From: Daucus carota subsp. sativus
Taxonomy: Eukaryota > Streptophyta > Magnoliopsida > Apiales > Apiaceae
Assembly: GCF_001625215.2 (NCBI RefSeq)
Contig: NC_030387.2
Coordinates: 38,091,606-38,155,605, forward strand
Direction: 5' to 3'
Length of the DNA: 64,000 nt
The notes beneath the pieces are model-generated. The model ran no database searches. It was not told where the DNA came from and worked only from the letters and a program-made list of their open reading frames with translations. The translations under genes and the position numbers were made by a program. Shown in pieces: positions 35,267 through 46,129 of this stretch; the first letter of the stretch is position 1, and the number at the start of each line of letters is the position of its first letter.

Positions 35267-36582
35267 AGTTCTATGGAGTACATAAAAACGTTGGAGTATT
35301 GGAGTACAAATCATAATTTTTTAGTTTAATCATAAATAATTACTCTTATTATCCAAATTTATATATAATTTATCATTTATATGTAGTACTTCAATTTATA
35401 TGCAGTACAAAAGAAATTGGAGTATTGGAGTGTAAGATTCATAAAATATAATCTAGTCATTTGAATCTTAATTTTTTTTGTTTTACAATATTTGTAAATA
35501 TCCTACAACCTGCAGATTATGTTTTACAACATAAACATTGTAATCAAAAGATAGAACAGTTACTTTTATAAATTGTAGGATATTATGTTCTGCAATATAA
35601 CTTATAAGCAGAACAACAATCTTAATGCTTGTTAAAGTCGAAAGATATTAATGATTAATTGACAATTATGTTTAATACTACATATAAATGATAAATTATA
35701 TATAAATTTGGATAATAAGAGTAATTATTTATGATTAAACTAAAAAATTATGATTTGTACTCCAATACTCCAACGTTTTTATGTACTCTATGGAGTACAA
35801 AAGAAATTGAAGTATTGGAGTGTAAGATTCATAAAATATAATCTAGTCATTTGAATCTTAATTTTTTTTGTTCTACAATATTTGTAAATATCCTACAACC
35901 TGCAGATTATGTTTTACAACATAAGCATTGTAATCAAAAGATAGAACAGTTACTTTTATAAATTGTAGGACATTATGTTCTGCAATATAACTTATAAGCA
36001 GAACAACAATCTTAATGCTTGTTAAAGTCGAAAGATATTAATGATTAATTGACAATTATGTTTAATACTACATATAAATGATAAATTATATATAAATTTG
36101 GATAATAAGAGTAATTATTTATGATTAAACTAAAAAATTATGATTTGTACTCCAATACTCCAACGTTTTTATGTACTCTATGGAGTACAAAAGAAATTGG
36201 AGTATTGGAGTGTAAGATTCATAAAATATAATCTAGTCATTTGAATCTTAATTTTTTTTGTTCTACAATATTTGTAAATATCCTACAACCTGCAGATTAT
36301 GTTTTACAACATAAACATTGTAATCAAAAGATAGAACAGTTACTTTTATAAATTGTAGGACATTATGTTCTGCAATATAACTTATAAGCAGAACAACAAT
36401 CTTAATGCTTGTTAAAGTCGAAAGATATTAATGATTAATTGACAATTATGTTTAATACTACATATAAATGATAAATTATATATAAATTTGGATAATAAGA
36501 GTAATTATTTATGATTAAACTAAAAAATTATGATTTGTACTCCAATACTCCAATGTTTTTATGTACTCCATGGAACTTAACT
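35262..36582. mobile_element. Terminal-inverted-repeat element with three 390-bp tandem units
   Basis: Ends AGTTAAGTTCTATGGAGTAC (left) and its near-perfect reverse complement (right, AGTTAAGTTCCATGGAGTAC). The left arm, about 143 bp (35262-35404), is the inverted copy of the tail of each unit. The body is three head-to-tail units starting at 35409, 35799 and 36189 with a period of exactly 390 bases and very few differences. No coding capacity. Copy 2 of the duplication lacks the element and shows the empty site near 46477-46490. The superfamily is not assigned. Confidence 0.8.
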
Positions 36583-36823
36583 CTATAATCAACTAGATTT
36601 TGTGTATGTAGTAGATTTTCCAGATATCATTAAAGAGCTATTAAATACATTGTGTACAAAGATATTTTCAATATCCACTAAGATTTATGCAATCAAATCT
36701 ATTTCTTTAAGTTTATCTTCTATTTAAGTCCTCCATTAGTCTTATATAGATTATATAATTCACCTGTTATCATTCAAGCAATTCATTGTGAATTATTTTC
36801 GAAATAATACAAAAGATCTCTAT

Positions 36824-37457
36824 ATGGCGAATTCAACAACAGTTTGTCTAAGCTTTATATTTATTGTTCTTATTTGTAACTTATCTTTTCATAATTGTAA
36901 GTACATTAAAAATAATTTACTTTTTAATTAATGTGCAATTAGAATGTTTTATATATTTATTCATCTTCACATCTATGTTCTGGATCTTGATATTGATTAT
37001 ATACTCGATTACTAGGATACTTATAAGAATTTTTGAATATCATTACATGTATGTATATATTCTTGTTTATAATATTTACATATTTTATTGATGTATTATC
37101 TATCAAATATTTAACAAATATTTTAAAACATACGTTATTCAATTTTTGAATATATTAGTAAATTTTTATAATTATATTATTTCATTATCTAGTGTTCAAA
37201 ATTAATTTTGTTATTACGTGTTATTTCATGAAATAGGTATGGTGAATAAACAGCCACTCACGGGTCAACATGGTGAAAACAAAATTTTGAACACTAGAGA
37301 CCAGGTCAATGAAGTTGCTCATTCTACCAACTTAGAAGGATGGGGAGTTTGCTTGCCGGTGTTCCAAGATGGAAAGTTGCTTTGGTGTTGTCAGGGAAAA
37401 CCCTATTGTAATGAAGTTAAATATAATTGTGATATAATATGTGAAGCATTATTATAA
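36824..37457 (+). CDS. Small secreted cysteine-rich peptide, copy 1
   Basis: Two exons, 36824-36896 and 37237-37457 (GT-AG, phase 1), give 97 residues. Exon 1 is a signal peptide (MANSTTVCLSFIFIVLICNL). The mature part ends in a six-cysteine module: C-x11-CC-x5-C-x6-C-x3-C, around VCLPVFQDGKLLWCCQGKPY. This spacing resembles the MEG/ESF1-type group of plant seed and embryo-surrounding peptides; that link rests on spacing alone and is tentative. A further Cys is formed at the exon junction. The ATG is the first in the frame and the intron position is the same in the paralogue at 46771-47413. Function is unknown; a signalling or defence role in the apoplast is possible. Confidence 0.72.
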
Positions 37458-38507
37458 TAAAAATTTATCTTATAACTAAAATTCAAATTTAGATCAATAT
37501 TGATATGAAAGAATAAAAAAAAAATCATTTTACTATGATTTTATATACCCATGTTGATAAAATTTTCAAATTATCAAGATTTTAATTTAAGGAATAAAAC
37601 TCCATCTTAAATTAAAATATATTAGCTTTGAATCTGCGCGTATAGTTTAAAATTTATTATTTTGTTATTTAAATTTTAATATCATTTTGTCGTGTTTTAG
37701 TATTGATAAATTGAAATTTCATTAAATTATATTAATCGACTGATTCTTTTTCTTTAAAATTTAGCTTTTATAATTTTTTTTATATTGTAAATCATGAGTA
37801 TAAAAAATAAATATTTTTATTATTTATCTCCAAATATTTTTATTCAACCCCTGTAACATTGTTATAAATTGTTTATAAATATCATAGATGATGTTTCTAT
37901 GCCTCTAACATACTTTAAATACTTTATAATATAGAAAATTACAATTTACAAGTAAATAAAAAATTTTCATTTCAACTGACAACTTGTGACAACAATTTTT
38001 CGACTAAGCAAAATCTTTGTTTTATTATAAATTAAGGAAAGAAATCTACACTAAAAAGCTAAACACTCAAACAGCCATACTCCCACACACTCAACCTCTA
38101 TATTGTTGTTACATACTTATTTTCCGTCTTTGTATCTCGACATCTGTACTCATTCTCATGCCCGAGGAGTCACGGCGTTCAAACCTCCTCCGGTTTTTTG
38201 TTTTGTAGGCTTCTATCCAGCAATAACACCGCAAGATACCAGTACACGGCGGAAGAAGCACCGGAACGAAATGTGGAGTCATCAGTGGCCAACACATCAA
38301 CTTATGTAGTCTAACTTTAAAAATGAATAAAGATTTTTGATCAACTATTTATTCCTCAAACCTATCAATGGATGTGCATAATATAATGACAAATTATAAA
38401 TATTCTAACTTAAAAGATTCCCACTAGTGAAATACATGTCAATGAATGAATCTAAAGCATCCAAGAAGAAAGAATGAAGCCTATCAACTAAGTCTGAGCG
38501 CAATTAT
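37458..38507. other. AT-rich region after peptide gene copy 1
   Basis: Matches copy 2 up to about 37720, then differs. Around 38200-38330 there is less AT-rich sequence after a TTTTGTTTTGTAG acceptor-like site, with a short frame ending near 38313 (SSVANTSTYVV); it could be a decayed last exon, but I cannot identify it. Confidence 0.35.
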
Positions 38508-38601
38508 CTCAAACCAATTCAATCCGACTGTCAAAACCCAATTTTCTAGTTTTTTTTTTTTTTTTTAACGTAGGAACCCGCAGCCGCTACCCTTCGGGTG
38601 C

Positions 38602-41446
38602 TGTAAAATCCTGTAATTTTATTTATTTATTTAAACATTTTATTTAATTAGTATTGTTATTATGAGTTAGATTTGAGATTTAAATTGTTTGTATTTATAT
38701 AATTAGATGTTAGCATTAATTGGAAGCTTCTAGAATTTATTTGGTGTTAGTTATTTGAATAATAAAATAGAGAGATTCTTTATTAATGGAAAGAAGCGTA
38801 GAATTTTTTTATTTTTTTTTCAAATCGAAATCTTCTTGAGAAGACCTTATATTTGGAAAGGGGTTAATTATCAAGTTGGTCACTGAAGTGGGCTTAATGT
38901 ATCAAGTTGGTCACTGAACTCAAAACGGTATCAAGATGGTCACTGAAGTGGTCATAAATATCAAACAAGTACCTTGAAATATGAGTTCAAGCACTAAAAA
39001 TATTATTTATAAAGTTTTACATATTATTTTTAAATGTTACCAAAACCAAGTAAAATGTTATGACTTCTAATATTTATGACAAAAAATTTAGATTTTATCA
39101 AATTTATTTATTATTTATTTTTAATTAAAACAAAGAAATAACTATATAATAAAATATAAATAATAAATAAACTTGATAAAATCTAAATTTTTTGTCATAA
39201 ATATTAGAAGTCATAACCTTTTACTTGGTTTTGGTAGCATTCAAAAATAATGTGTAAAACTTTATAAATAATATTTTTAGTGCTTGAACTCATATTTCAA
39301 GGTACTTGTTTGATATTTATGACCACTTCAGTGACCATCTTGATACCGTTTTGAGTTCAGTGACCAACTTGATACATTAAGCCCACTTCAGTGACCAACT
39401 TGATAATTAACCCGGAAAGGGTTATTGGTTTATGAGGTGGAGAAAATTGTGACCCAAGTTTGAAACTTCCTATTTACGATTAGGTTTTATGTGCTATATA
39501 AGAACCCCTTTAGAATCCGAATAAGTCGTACATCAATTTACGTAGACGGGTATGTTTTCTTTCTCTTCGATCTTTGCACGTATATGTTGACTTGAGTTAT
39601 TGATTTATTGCTCCTTGTCACGTGTATTTGATGTAGATATATCTTGTTTGCTTAATTGTTTATGCTGAAATTCGTATATAGTAATTTCTGTGAATCAGTT
39701 GGGTTGTAAAATTCATAGTAAATTGAAAATTGATCGGATGTTGTTGATTCTTGACATTCTGAAAAGCTCTCTTCGATATCTACAACTTTTGTCCCAGGAC
39801 TTATTTCGAAATTAGCAGTGTATCTATGCTTAAAATCACATTCTTTGTTACCCTTCAGTTCTTAGTCGCGAAACTTCTTCCCATGTTCAAAAATTCGCTA
39901 TAAATTGATCGTATGTCGAAAATTTACTCGTGATACCAATCTGAAAAGCTTGAGATATAATTTTTAGTTATCGGTCATACCCATTTGTTGTTTAAATTGA
40001 TTTAATTGTCTAAACTGACTTACAAAGATTCAGGGCTGTTTATACTTTTCTGCTGAGTTGTTCTGTGTTTAAAAATTCATATCTCCCTCGTTATTTGCCA
40101 TACAATTGTGATATTTACCAATTCTAAAACCTCTGAGAATGCTTTTTAAGTGTTTAGTTATAGACTAGTTGAGATCAGTTTGTTTGCTCCGTCAAAATCT
40201 GCTTTGAATGTTAACTGGTCCTGAGTAAAATTCTGCTGTGTTACTTGAACTTCTAAAATTCATAACTAATTCGTTATCTGCCCATTTATTATAAATCTGG
40301 TCATTTTGGAATCTTTGTTGAATGTACTTTAATTCTCCAGTTGACTATTTTCTCATATTCAGAAGCTATCTTTGGTTAATATTGAGTTTTGTAACAGCAT
40401 GCATGTTATTTATCTTATTCGATAAACTAAATTGTGTTAATTGTTATTAGTTGTTAAAGTTTGTATTTTGTTAAGACTTGTTATGTGCCTTGCTCTTGAT
40501 CGTTTAAGCTACATGTTAATTATGTTTTGTTTATTAATTAAATGTATAGGCTTTGTTCGTGTTATTAATTTCGGATTTTAAGTGTCGACTTTGAGGTAAG
40601 TATCTTTTGACTTACTTTTATTTTCGAAAGGATATTTTGATTTCGCAAAGTTCTGATTTTTGTATAAGATATAAGAATAATAATTTTGTTTCGGAGTTTA
40701 TAAGATATAAGACATGAGAATCTTTGAAGACCCAGTCTCTACGTTTCGAATCCGTTCGTAATTTACGCTATAGTTCCGGAACTAGCCTTAGATATCCTTA
40801 GTAGGCGCACAAGTGTGCAACTTTAGATACCTGCTAAGGGCGCGTGATTATTGAACTTTAGATCCCGGTCACTGGGTAAGTGTGGCAAAAGAATAAGAAT
40901 AAGATCCCGGTCACTGGGAAAGTGTGGCCGTAGAGCAAGACTGTGGTATTTATAAGATTTTTGTTTCTGTTCTGTTTTAAATTCTGTTTGCTTCTAAAAT
41001 ATAAACTGTGGGTTGGATTTGCTTTTACAAGTGTTTTAAAAAGTATTAATATTTTGAGGAACAAGGTTTTATAAAAACACCCACTGATTTTGAGATTAAT
41101 TGTTAGTCAAATTGTTACTTGCTGAGCTGTGTAGCTCATCCGATTTTCTATATTTCAGGTTCTATCATGTGGAAGGATTTTGAGAATAAGATTGAGGACT
41201 TTTGGATTTTATGCTTCGTGATTATTTGCATTAGTGAATAAAGACTTAGTGTTTATTAAGAATAATTTGATGAATTTATTAGTTATTGGTTTGGATTTAT
41301 GGAGTTGCGTCTCCAAGTTTATGATTTTGATTATCGGGTTTGACCGCTGCTTTGAATTATATATTATTTGAGGATTTGATTTAAGTAATGGTATTATTTA
41401 TGTTGTTAAATTAGTTTTTAATATTTCGAAAATTCGGGATGTTACA
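38602..41446. mobile_element. Solo LTR, probably Ty3/gypsy, inserted in the SINE
   Basis: A fossil of an LTR retrotransposon. It starts TGTAAAATCCTG and ends CGGGATGTTACA, the TG...CA inverted ends seen in many plant gypsy LTRs. It is bounded by a perfect 5-bp target duplication GGTGC (38597-38601 and 41447-41451). It is about 2.85 kb including a nested 553-bp foldback element, so the LTR itself is about 2.3 kb. A TATA box (TATATAAG) lies near 39495. No internal coding region or second LTR is present, so it is the product of LTR-LTR recombination. The intact target duplication suggests a fairly recent date; a solo LTR gives no direct age. Confidence 0.8.
38861..39413. mobile_element. Foldback MITE nested in the solo LTR
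   Basis: Two arms of about 260 bases (38861-39122 and 39150-39413) are almost perfect reverse complements around a short loop. Ends: GGGTTAATTATCAAG and its complement. The arms carry repeated TCAAGTTGGTCACTGAA words. A 6-bp target duplication GGAAAG flanks it (38855-38860 and 39414-39419). Non-coding, 553 bp. The high arm identity points to a young insertion. Confidence 0.85.
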
Positions 41447-41610
41447 GGTGCGCACTGGGTAAAGCCACGAGCTCACGCAATAGCCTGCAAACTACGTGAA
41501 CCAAGGTAAACCGCACTTAAGCGCGACAGACTCTGATCCAGGAGGCATAATCACAAATTCTGCTCAAACCAATTCAATCCGACTGTCAAAACCCAATTTT
41601 CTAGTTTTTT

Positions 41611-42303
41611 AGTGATCTAGTTTAGTTTCAGTTTTGGTAATTAATTAGAACATCAAACTTTTTTTGTTTGGATTCGGTTTTCTCTTTCAAACGAGCAAAA
41701 AAACTAATAATATAAATGTTTCATTAATAATATTTTATAATTTAGCATAAATATTTCATCATTATTCTTTTAAATATAATTTATAAAACTAGCTAACAAA
41801 AGTAAAATTTGTGTTTTCTCTTTCTCCATTTTTTTTGTGTTTCTTTCTTAAAAATAATTTTGGACTTTTAGTAACCCAAGATAAAGTTGAGTTTTGCATC
41901 CAAAATACAAATTAAAACCGTTTTAAACCCAAAACATCATTTTGAATAGCAGTTTTAACTTTTAAAAAAAATGTGCAATCCGAGAAAAAATAATATTTTT
42001 CACTCAAAACATAACTTAAATTAGCGTGTTGAACCCAAAACATCACTTTAAGTAGCACTTTTAAATTTAAAAAAATAAAAAATTTGCCAAAAACACTACA
42101 TTGTGTGACATTTTATATAAACACAACTTACAATTCAAAATGATATTTGAAAACCATTTTTATAGAATGTGATATATGAAACATTATTTATTAAAATATG
42201 ATAGAAAGGAGTGTACAAAAGGAGTCTACACAGTAAATCTTAAATTTAGCACAGACCTAATATATAAAGCATAACCAAACTCGCTTATGCTTCACACCTA
42301 TTA
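41611..42303. other. Spacer with CAAAACGC-family repeat
   Basis: AT-rich sequence containing the repeat listed below; from about 41870 it again matches copy 2 (47705 onward). No gene is seen. Confidence 0.5.
41868..42190. repeat. CAAAACGC-family repeat, duplication copy 1
   Basis: Shares AACCCAAAACATCACTTTAA and ACATTTTATATA-type words with 47705-47905 and, in the opposite sense, with 5540-5800. Confidence 0.55.
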
Positions 42304-42962
42304 CTCCCTCCGTCTCATTTTATGTGAGTTGCTTTGATTTTTACGGAGATCTAAAAAAAAAGCATTGTTACAGAAATTAGTAATCGGACCTAATCGGTTG
42401 AGCTACTGATTCAGGGATTAATCGAAAATCGGGGATTAATCGGAGTGAAAATCAGTTTTATTTTAATATTAAAATATTATTTAATATTTAGTTATTATTA
42501 TATTAGCTATTTAGTAACTAATATATTTACTATATTCATAAACTCTATAATTATTCATATTTAAAGTAATATTATAGTATTTTAATTTGAATAATTTATC
42601 ATATATACTTCGATTAAGAAATATATATAAGGATTAATCGGATTTCAGAAATCGAATCGGTGGCCGAACTTGCAGGGGATTAATCGGTCAAATCGGGGAT
42701 TTTTAGAACACTAAAAAAAAGTAGTAAATGTTGTTGAAAAGTGGATAAAGTGGTGTGACCCATCAATATCTAATAATAGATTTGATATATGGGAGGAAAG
42801 TAGTGGATGTAATAGTGTTTATTTAATAAAAAGAGAGTATAAAATATAGAGGTAGTGGGTGTAATAGTGAAAAGTAGTGTTCAAAAATAATAAGTACTGT
42901 AGGTTCATTCTTTTTGGAACGTTTCAAAGAAATGAGGTCACACAAAAATGAGAAGGAGGGAG
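42304..42962. mobile_element. Stowaway-like MITE, carrying a nested TTAATCGG element
   Basis: Ends CTCCCTCCGTCTCATTTT (left) and AAAATGAGAAGGAGGGAG (right) are exact inverted repeats over most of their length, flanked by TA on both sides as for Tc1/Mariner Stowaway elements. Without the nested element (42363-42716) it is about 305 bp. Copy 2 of the duplication has the matching site without this insertion (CCTATTAAATGATG near 48317 and again near 48415). Confidence 0.85.
42363..42716. mobile_element. TTAATCGG-family element nested in the Stowaway MITE
   Basis: Carries GTAATCGGACCTAATCGG, GGGGATTAATCGG and an AT-rich middle, ending GGGGATTTTTAGAACACT. The flanks CTAAAAAAAA on both sides look like a 9-10 bp target duplication, which would point to a MULE- or hAT-like mechanism. 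At about 354 bp it is the longest copy in the window, so shorter ones may be internally deleted. Confidence 0.65.
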
Positions 42963-43478
42963 TATATATTAAAACTAGCTAATATATATTAAATGATGTG
43001 GGCCCTTCACTCCCAAGCATATAGTTATTTTTATCACCATTTATTTGTTTATTATTATTCTAGTAACCATCACGAACTTTAAATATACTCACTTAACATA
43101 TCATACAAATAGAATAACAATAATAAATAATTGGGATAGAGGTAGAAATTCACCTGCATGTTGTATTAAAGCAAAAAAAAATCTATATATTTCATTGTGG
43201 GATATATATGCGGATATATGTGCCTCAAGAACTTGCACAAGCAAAAGCAAATAAAATAAGATTTTGACAATAGATTCATATATTTCCAACCAAGAAATTT
43301 ACATAGGCAGTTGGACTGATGAAATTTCTAACGTCGCACATGTTGGAGAGGCATACGAATCTCCCCATAGATTTGTATAATCAATTACTTACACTGAACA
43401 TTTGATTATGCAAATGCAACATAAATTACTATTAGCCATAAAACCAATTTAACGCAGTACCAGGATGCAATGTTGACA

Positions 43479-44721
43479 TCATTTGCAGCCTGGAGCACCT
43501 GCCTGTGATCATAGAATAGTGTTACTGAGTAAAATATACTTCAGATTTTGGGAACCCTGAAAGAAAAGGCAGGTTTGCTTATAGCATCTCCAAGAGTCTA
43601 TTTATTTAGGCTCCTAACTTGACATTTAAGGAGAGAGAGGAAAAATGTTGCTCCAAGAGACTCTTAAGTGGCTCTTAAATCACTAAAGAGCCTCTTGTTT
43701 CCATCTCCTCTCTCCTCAAAGTTAAGAGCCACCACATTGCTCCTAACTTATTTTTTCACAATAAAAAAAATCATTCCCTCCAATTCACCTCCATCTTTCC
43801 ATCTCTTTTGTTATAGTGGAGCCCAATATATGAATAAAATATGAAATAGAGAAGAGATGTAAAGAGTATTGTTGGAGTTTACATTCTTAACTTTGTCCTA
43901 AATTACTAAGAGCCACATTTTTTATATTATATTTAAGAGCCAACAAAGAAGCTCTTAAGAGCATCTCCAACCATACAAATCCCTTAGCTAAAAAATGAGT
44001 TGGCATTCCAAATATAAAAAATTTAGCCAACATGTTGAAAAAATCGTACTCCAACCACGTGAACATGTTGTCTATAGTTTTAGCCAACCTCATATGGATG
44101 ACTATATTTGTCGAACCTCTACAGGTCTGTAAGAAATCTGTAGGATGATTGCACATCATTTATTACCATATTAAACTGATATATTCTATTTTGACAAACT
44201 AAAATATTAATAACATTCTATTTTTAAATTATAACCAACCAATATAACCAATACCATTGAAGTACAATGTCTTACAGGTTCAACAAATTTTACATAATGT
44301 CTTACAGGTTCAATTTAGCCAACAATTATATCCAACGCCGTTGGAGATGCTCTAATATTAAGTATTAGAATTATTTGTTTCAGTGTTAAAATATTAGCTT
44401 GTTAACGCATGGATATTGTAGCAGATAGCCAGATAATATAACCTTCACATTATAATCTCACATGAAATTAACATATAAAATCAAGCACTTATAGTTGTTA
44501 GGGTTCATTTAGCTTGATTGGTAGGCTGGAAGTTATTTGTGCTGGGCAAATAGCAAATGAAGATTAAAATGCCTGTTAAAAAGTTTCTTGTTTACAGAAG
44601 TCAAGGAGAAAGAATGCTTACTCTTTCCTTTGAACAATGTGCGTAAGAGCGCAAATGTGGAGAAGCACTACTCTCAACAGAAAGAACCCCTTTTCCCATA
44701 AGCTGATGCCATAATAGTGCA
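43479..44721 (-). pseudogene. Two-exon fossil of the heparanase-like gene
   Basis: Duplication copy 1 of the last two exons of the gene at 48877-52448. The penultimate exon copy (44622-44721) keeps its 100-base length and splice borders and differs from the parent by about one silent base. The last exon copy (43479-43502) is reduced to 24 bases, AGAPGCK-stop, by an internal loss of 369 bases that happens to keep the frame. The intron between them has received two MITE-type elements. Exons 1-7 and any promoter are absent, so no enzyme can be made; it is a by-product of the segmental duplication. Confidence 0.85.
43582..44352. mobile_element. Two AGCATCTCCAA-type elements, side by side or nested
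   Basis: The first starts TAGCATCTCCAAGAGTC at 43582 and carries GGCTCCTAACTTGAC and many (T/C)TCTTAA words. The second starts GAGCATCTCCAACCATAC at 43959 and ends GTTGGAGATGCTC at 44352, an inverted match. The first has no clear right end of its own, so it was either truncated or shares the end of the second. Copy 2 has the empty site near 49490 (TTTGCTTACATCACTAATATT). TA-rich flanks suit a PIF/Harbinger-like TTA/TAA target. Confidence 0.6.
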
Positions 44722-45270
44722 CTGTGAAGATATTAAGTATAGCAATTGGTGAAAAACACCCCTTTATAACAGCCAAATCTGATGTACTAATGCAAATTTG
44801 ATTAGAACTTTTGTATTCGATGGTATGGTGGCAATACCACTAGTTTCTTGATATGGCCTTCTGAGTTTCTGGTATTTTAGCAACAAATAGCCAATAAAAG
44901 CAACTAGAGAAACAGAATGTATAGTGATGCAATGCAGTTGCCTTATCTGGTCACAAAATTATCTTGTGAGCCTGCAAAAGTCTCATTTGCCATGCATAAC
45001 AACCAAGAGAAGACACATTATTAGTGTGATGATGTGCAAGGCAGAAAAGTTGATTCTATTATATACTGGAAAATTTGAGCCTTGCAATAAATTTGCACAC
45101 CATAAATTTGGATATTCTCAGTTAGAGCTCCTTTGGGATTTGCATCCAGAGAAAAACTGAAGATTTTGAAAAGAATTGACTATAATGTTATGCTTCTATA
45201 TGTTACAGTGCAAGGTTTATGAAAGTGAGTTAACAAAATGAAAAGTGTAAAACTGCATATTTCTCGAAGA

Positions 45271-45342
45271 TGCGTTTGCCGGGAGTCGAACCCGGGTCTA
45301 TTGCTTGGAAGGCAATTATCCTAACCGTTGGACTACAAACGC
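45271..45342 (-). tRNA. tRNA-Gly (anticodon UCC), copy 2
   Basis: Same 72-base cloverleaf as 33497-33568 with no difference. The flanks have diverged slightly, so the identity of the tRNA body suggests either recency or constraint. Confidence 0.97.
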
Positions 45343-45723
45343 AGATGCGTCGAATTCTAGATATATAGAAAATCATGTCTGTGGTATTATTAGCGCTGTT
45401 CTGGAATTAATAAATGTAAAGAGAAAAAAGAGCAATAATTTTTTCTTTTTAAATCATCTAGAAAAATCGGTTTTGACAAATAGTATCATTATTCTTTCCA
45501 ATTTTTAGATTTTTAGTATCTTTTAAAATATATATCACTCTATTTTCCTTTTTTTTATAATAAACATCGAAACACGTGTTTTTGGGCCTGCTTGGGAACA
45601 AATATTAAGGATATATGTTATGTATATTATATTATATTTATAATTTTTTAGGATATAAATACTGAGAAAGTGTTTCATATTCATTACGCGATAAAAAAAA
45701 AGAACTTATTCCACTAAAAGGTA

Positions 45724-46007
45724 CTCCCTGTGTTTCATATTACATGTCCACTTTTGATAACTAAAAATTGTTTCAAATTAGTTGTCTCATTTCAACTTTC
45801 AATGCAATGTAGTCAATAGTTGTATTTCCTAGATGAAATTTATACCACATCCTACTAAATTATATTTTCTAGATCAAATATATCCCACATATTATACTTG
45901 GTCAATGCAATAAATACCATAATAAATGAAGGTTTTCTACAAAAGTTAGTTTTTCTTAATATGTGTGATCTGTTCAAAAGTGAACATGTATTATGAAACG
46001 GAGGGAG
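45724..46007. mobile_element. Stowaway-like MITE present only in duplication copy 2
   Basis: Ends CTCCCTGTGTTTCATATTAC (left) and a right end whose reverse complement is CTCCCTCCGTTTCATAATAC, with TA on both sides. 284 bp. The matching site in copy 1 (about 33939) is uninterrupted, so the insertion followed the duplication. Confidence 0.85.
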
Positions 46008-46129
46008 TAAAATTTTATACACGTTTTTTTAGAAATAAGCTCTTATTTCTTGAAAATAAGGTTAGAACTACTTTATAATGCGTGTTCGTCTAAACAACTA
46101 AACATAAATTAGTAATTACCTAGTCAATA

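Larger units (their letters stand above)
38508..41610 (-). mobile_element. Au-type SINE (minus strand), split by an LTR insertion
   Basis: Read on the minus strand, the two halves (41562-41452 and 38601-38550) form one SINE of about 165 bp. It carries the Au-SINE words TTTGCAGGCTATTG, TTTACCCAGTGCGCACCC and GAAGGGTAGCGGCTGCGGGT, and it ends in an oligo(A) tail (the T-run 38550-38566 on the plus strand). The flanking direct repeats at 38508-38555 and 41563-41610 match over about 42-48 bases, far longer than usual SINE target duplications. A solo LTR sits inside it at GGTGC. Confidence 0.75.
32850..44822. repeat. Tandem duplication, copy 1 (about 12 kb)
   Basis: Collinear with copy 2 (44823-49960): tRNA-Gly, TTAATCGG element, cysteine-rich peptide gene, CAAAACGC repeat, then the 3' end of the heparanase-like gene. 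Copy 1 is longer because of later insertions: the 35262-36582 element, the 37720-41870 interval with its nested insertions, the 42304-42962 Stowaway and the 43582-44352 elements. The right edge stops in an intron of the heparanase fossil and joins directly to the start of copy 2. Confidence 0.85.

Noticed and set aside
35409-36578. Regular tandem array that might suggest a CRISPR or satellite
   Set aside because: Units are 390 bp, nearly identical, without spacers, and lie inside terminal inverted repeats in a plant genome.
43479-44721. A second functional heparanase gene
   Set aside because: Only the last two exons exist, one reduced to 24 bases, with no catalytic residues or promoter.
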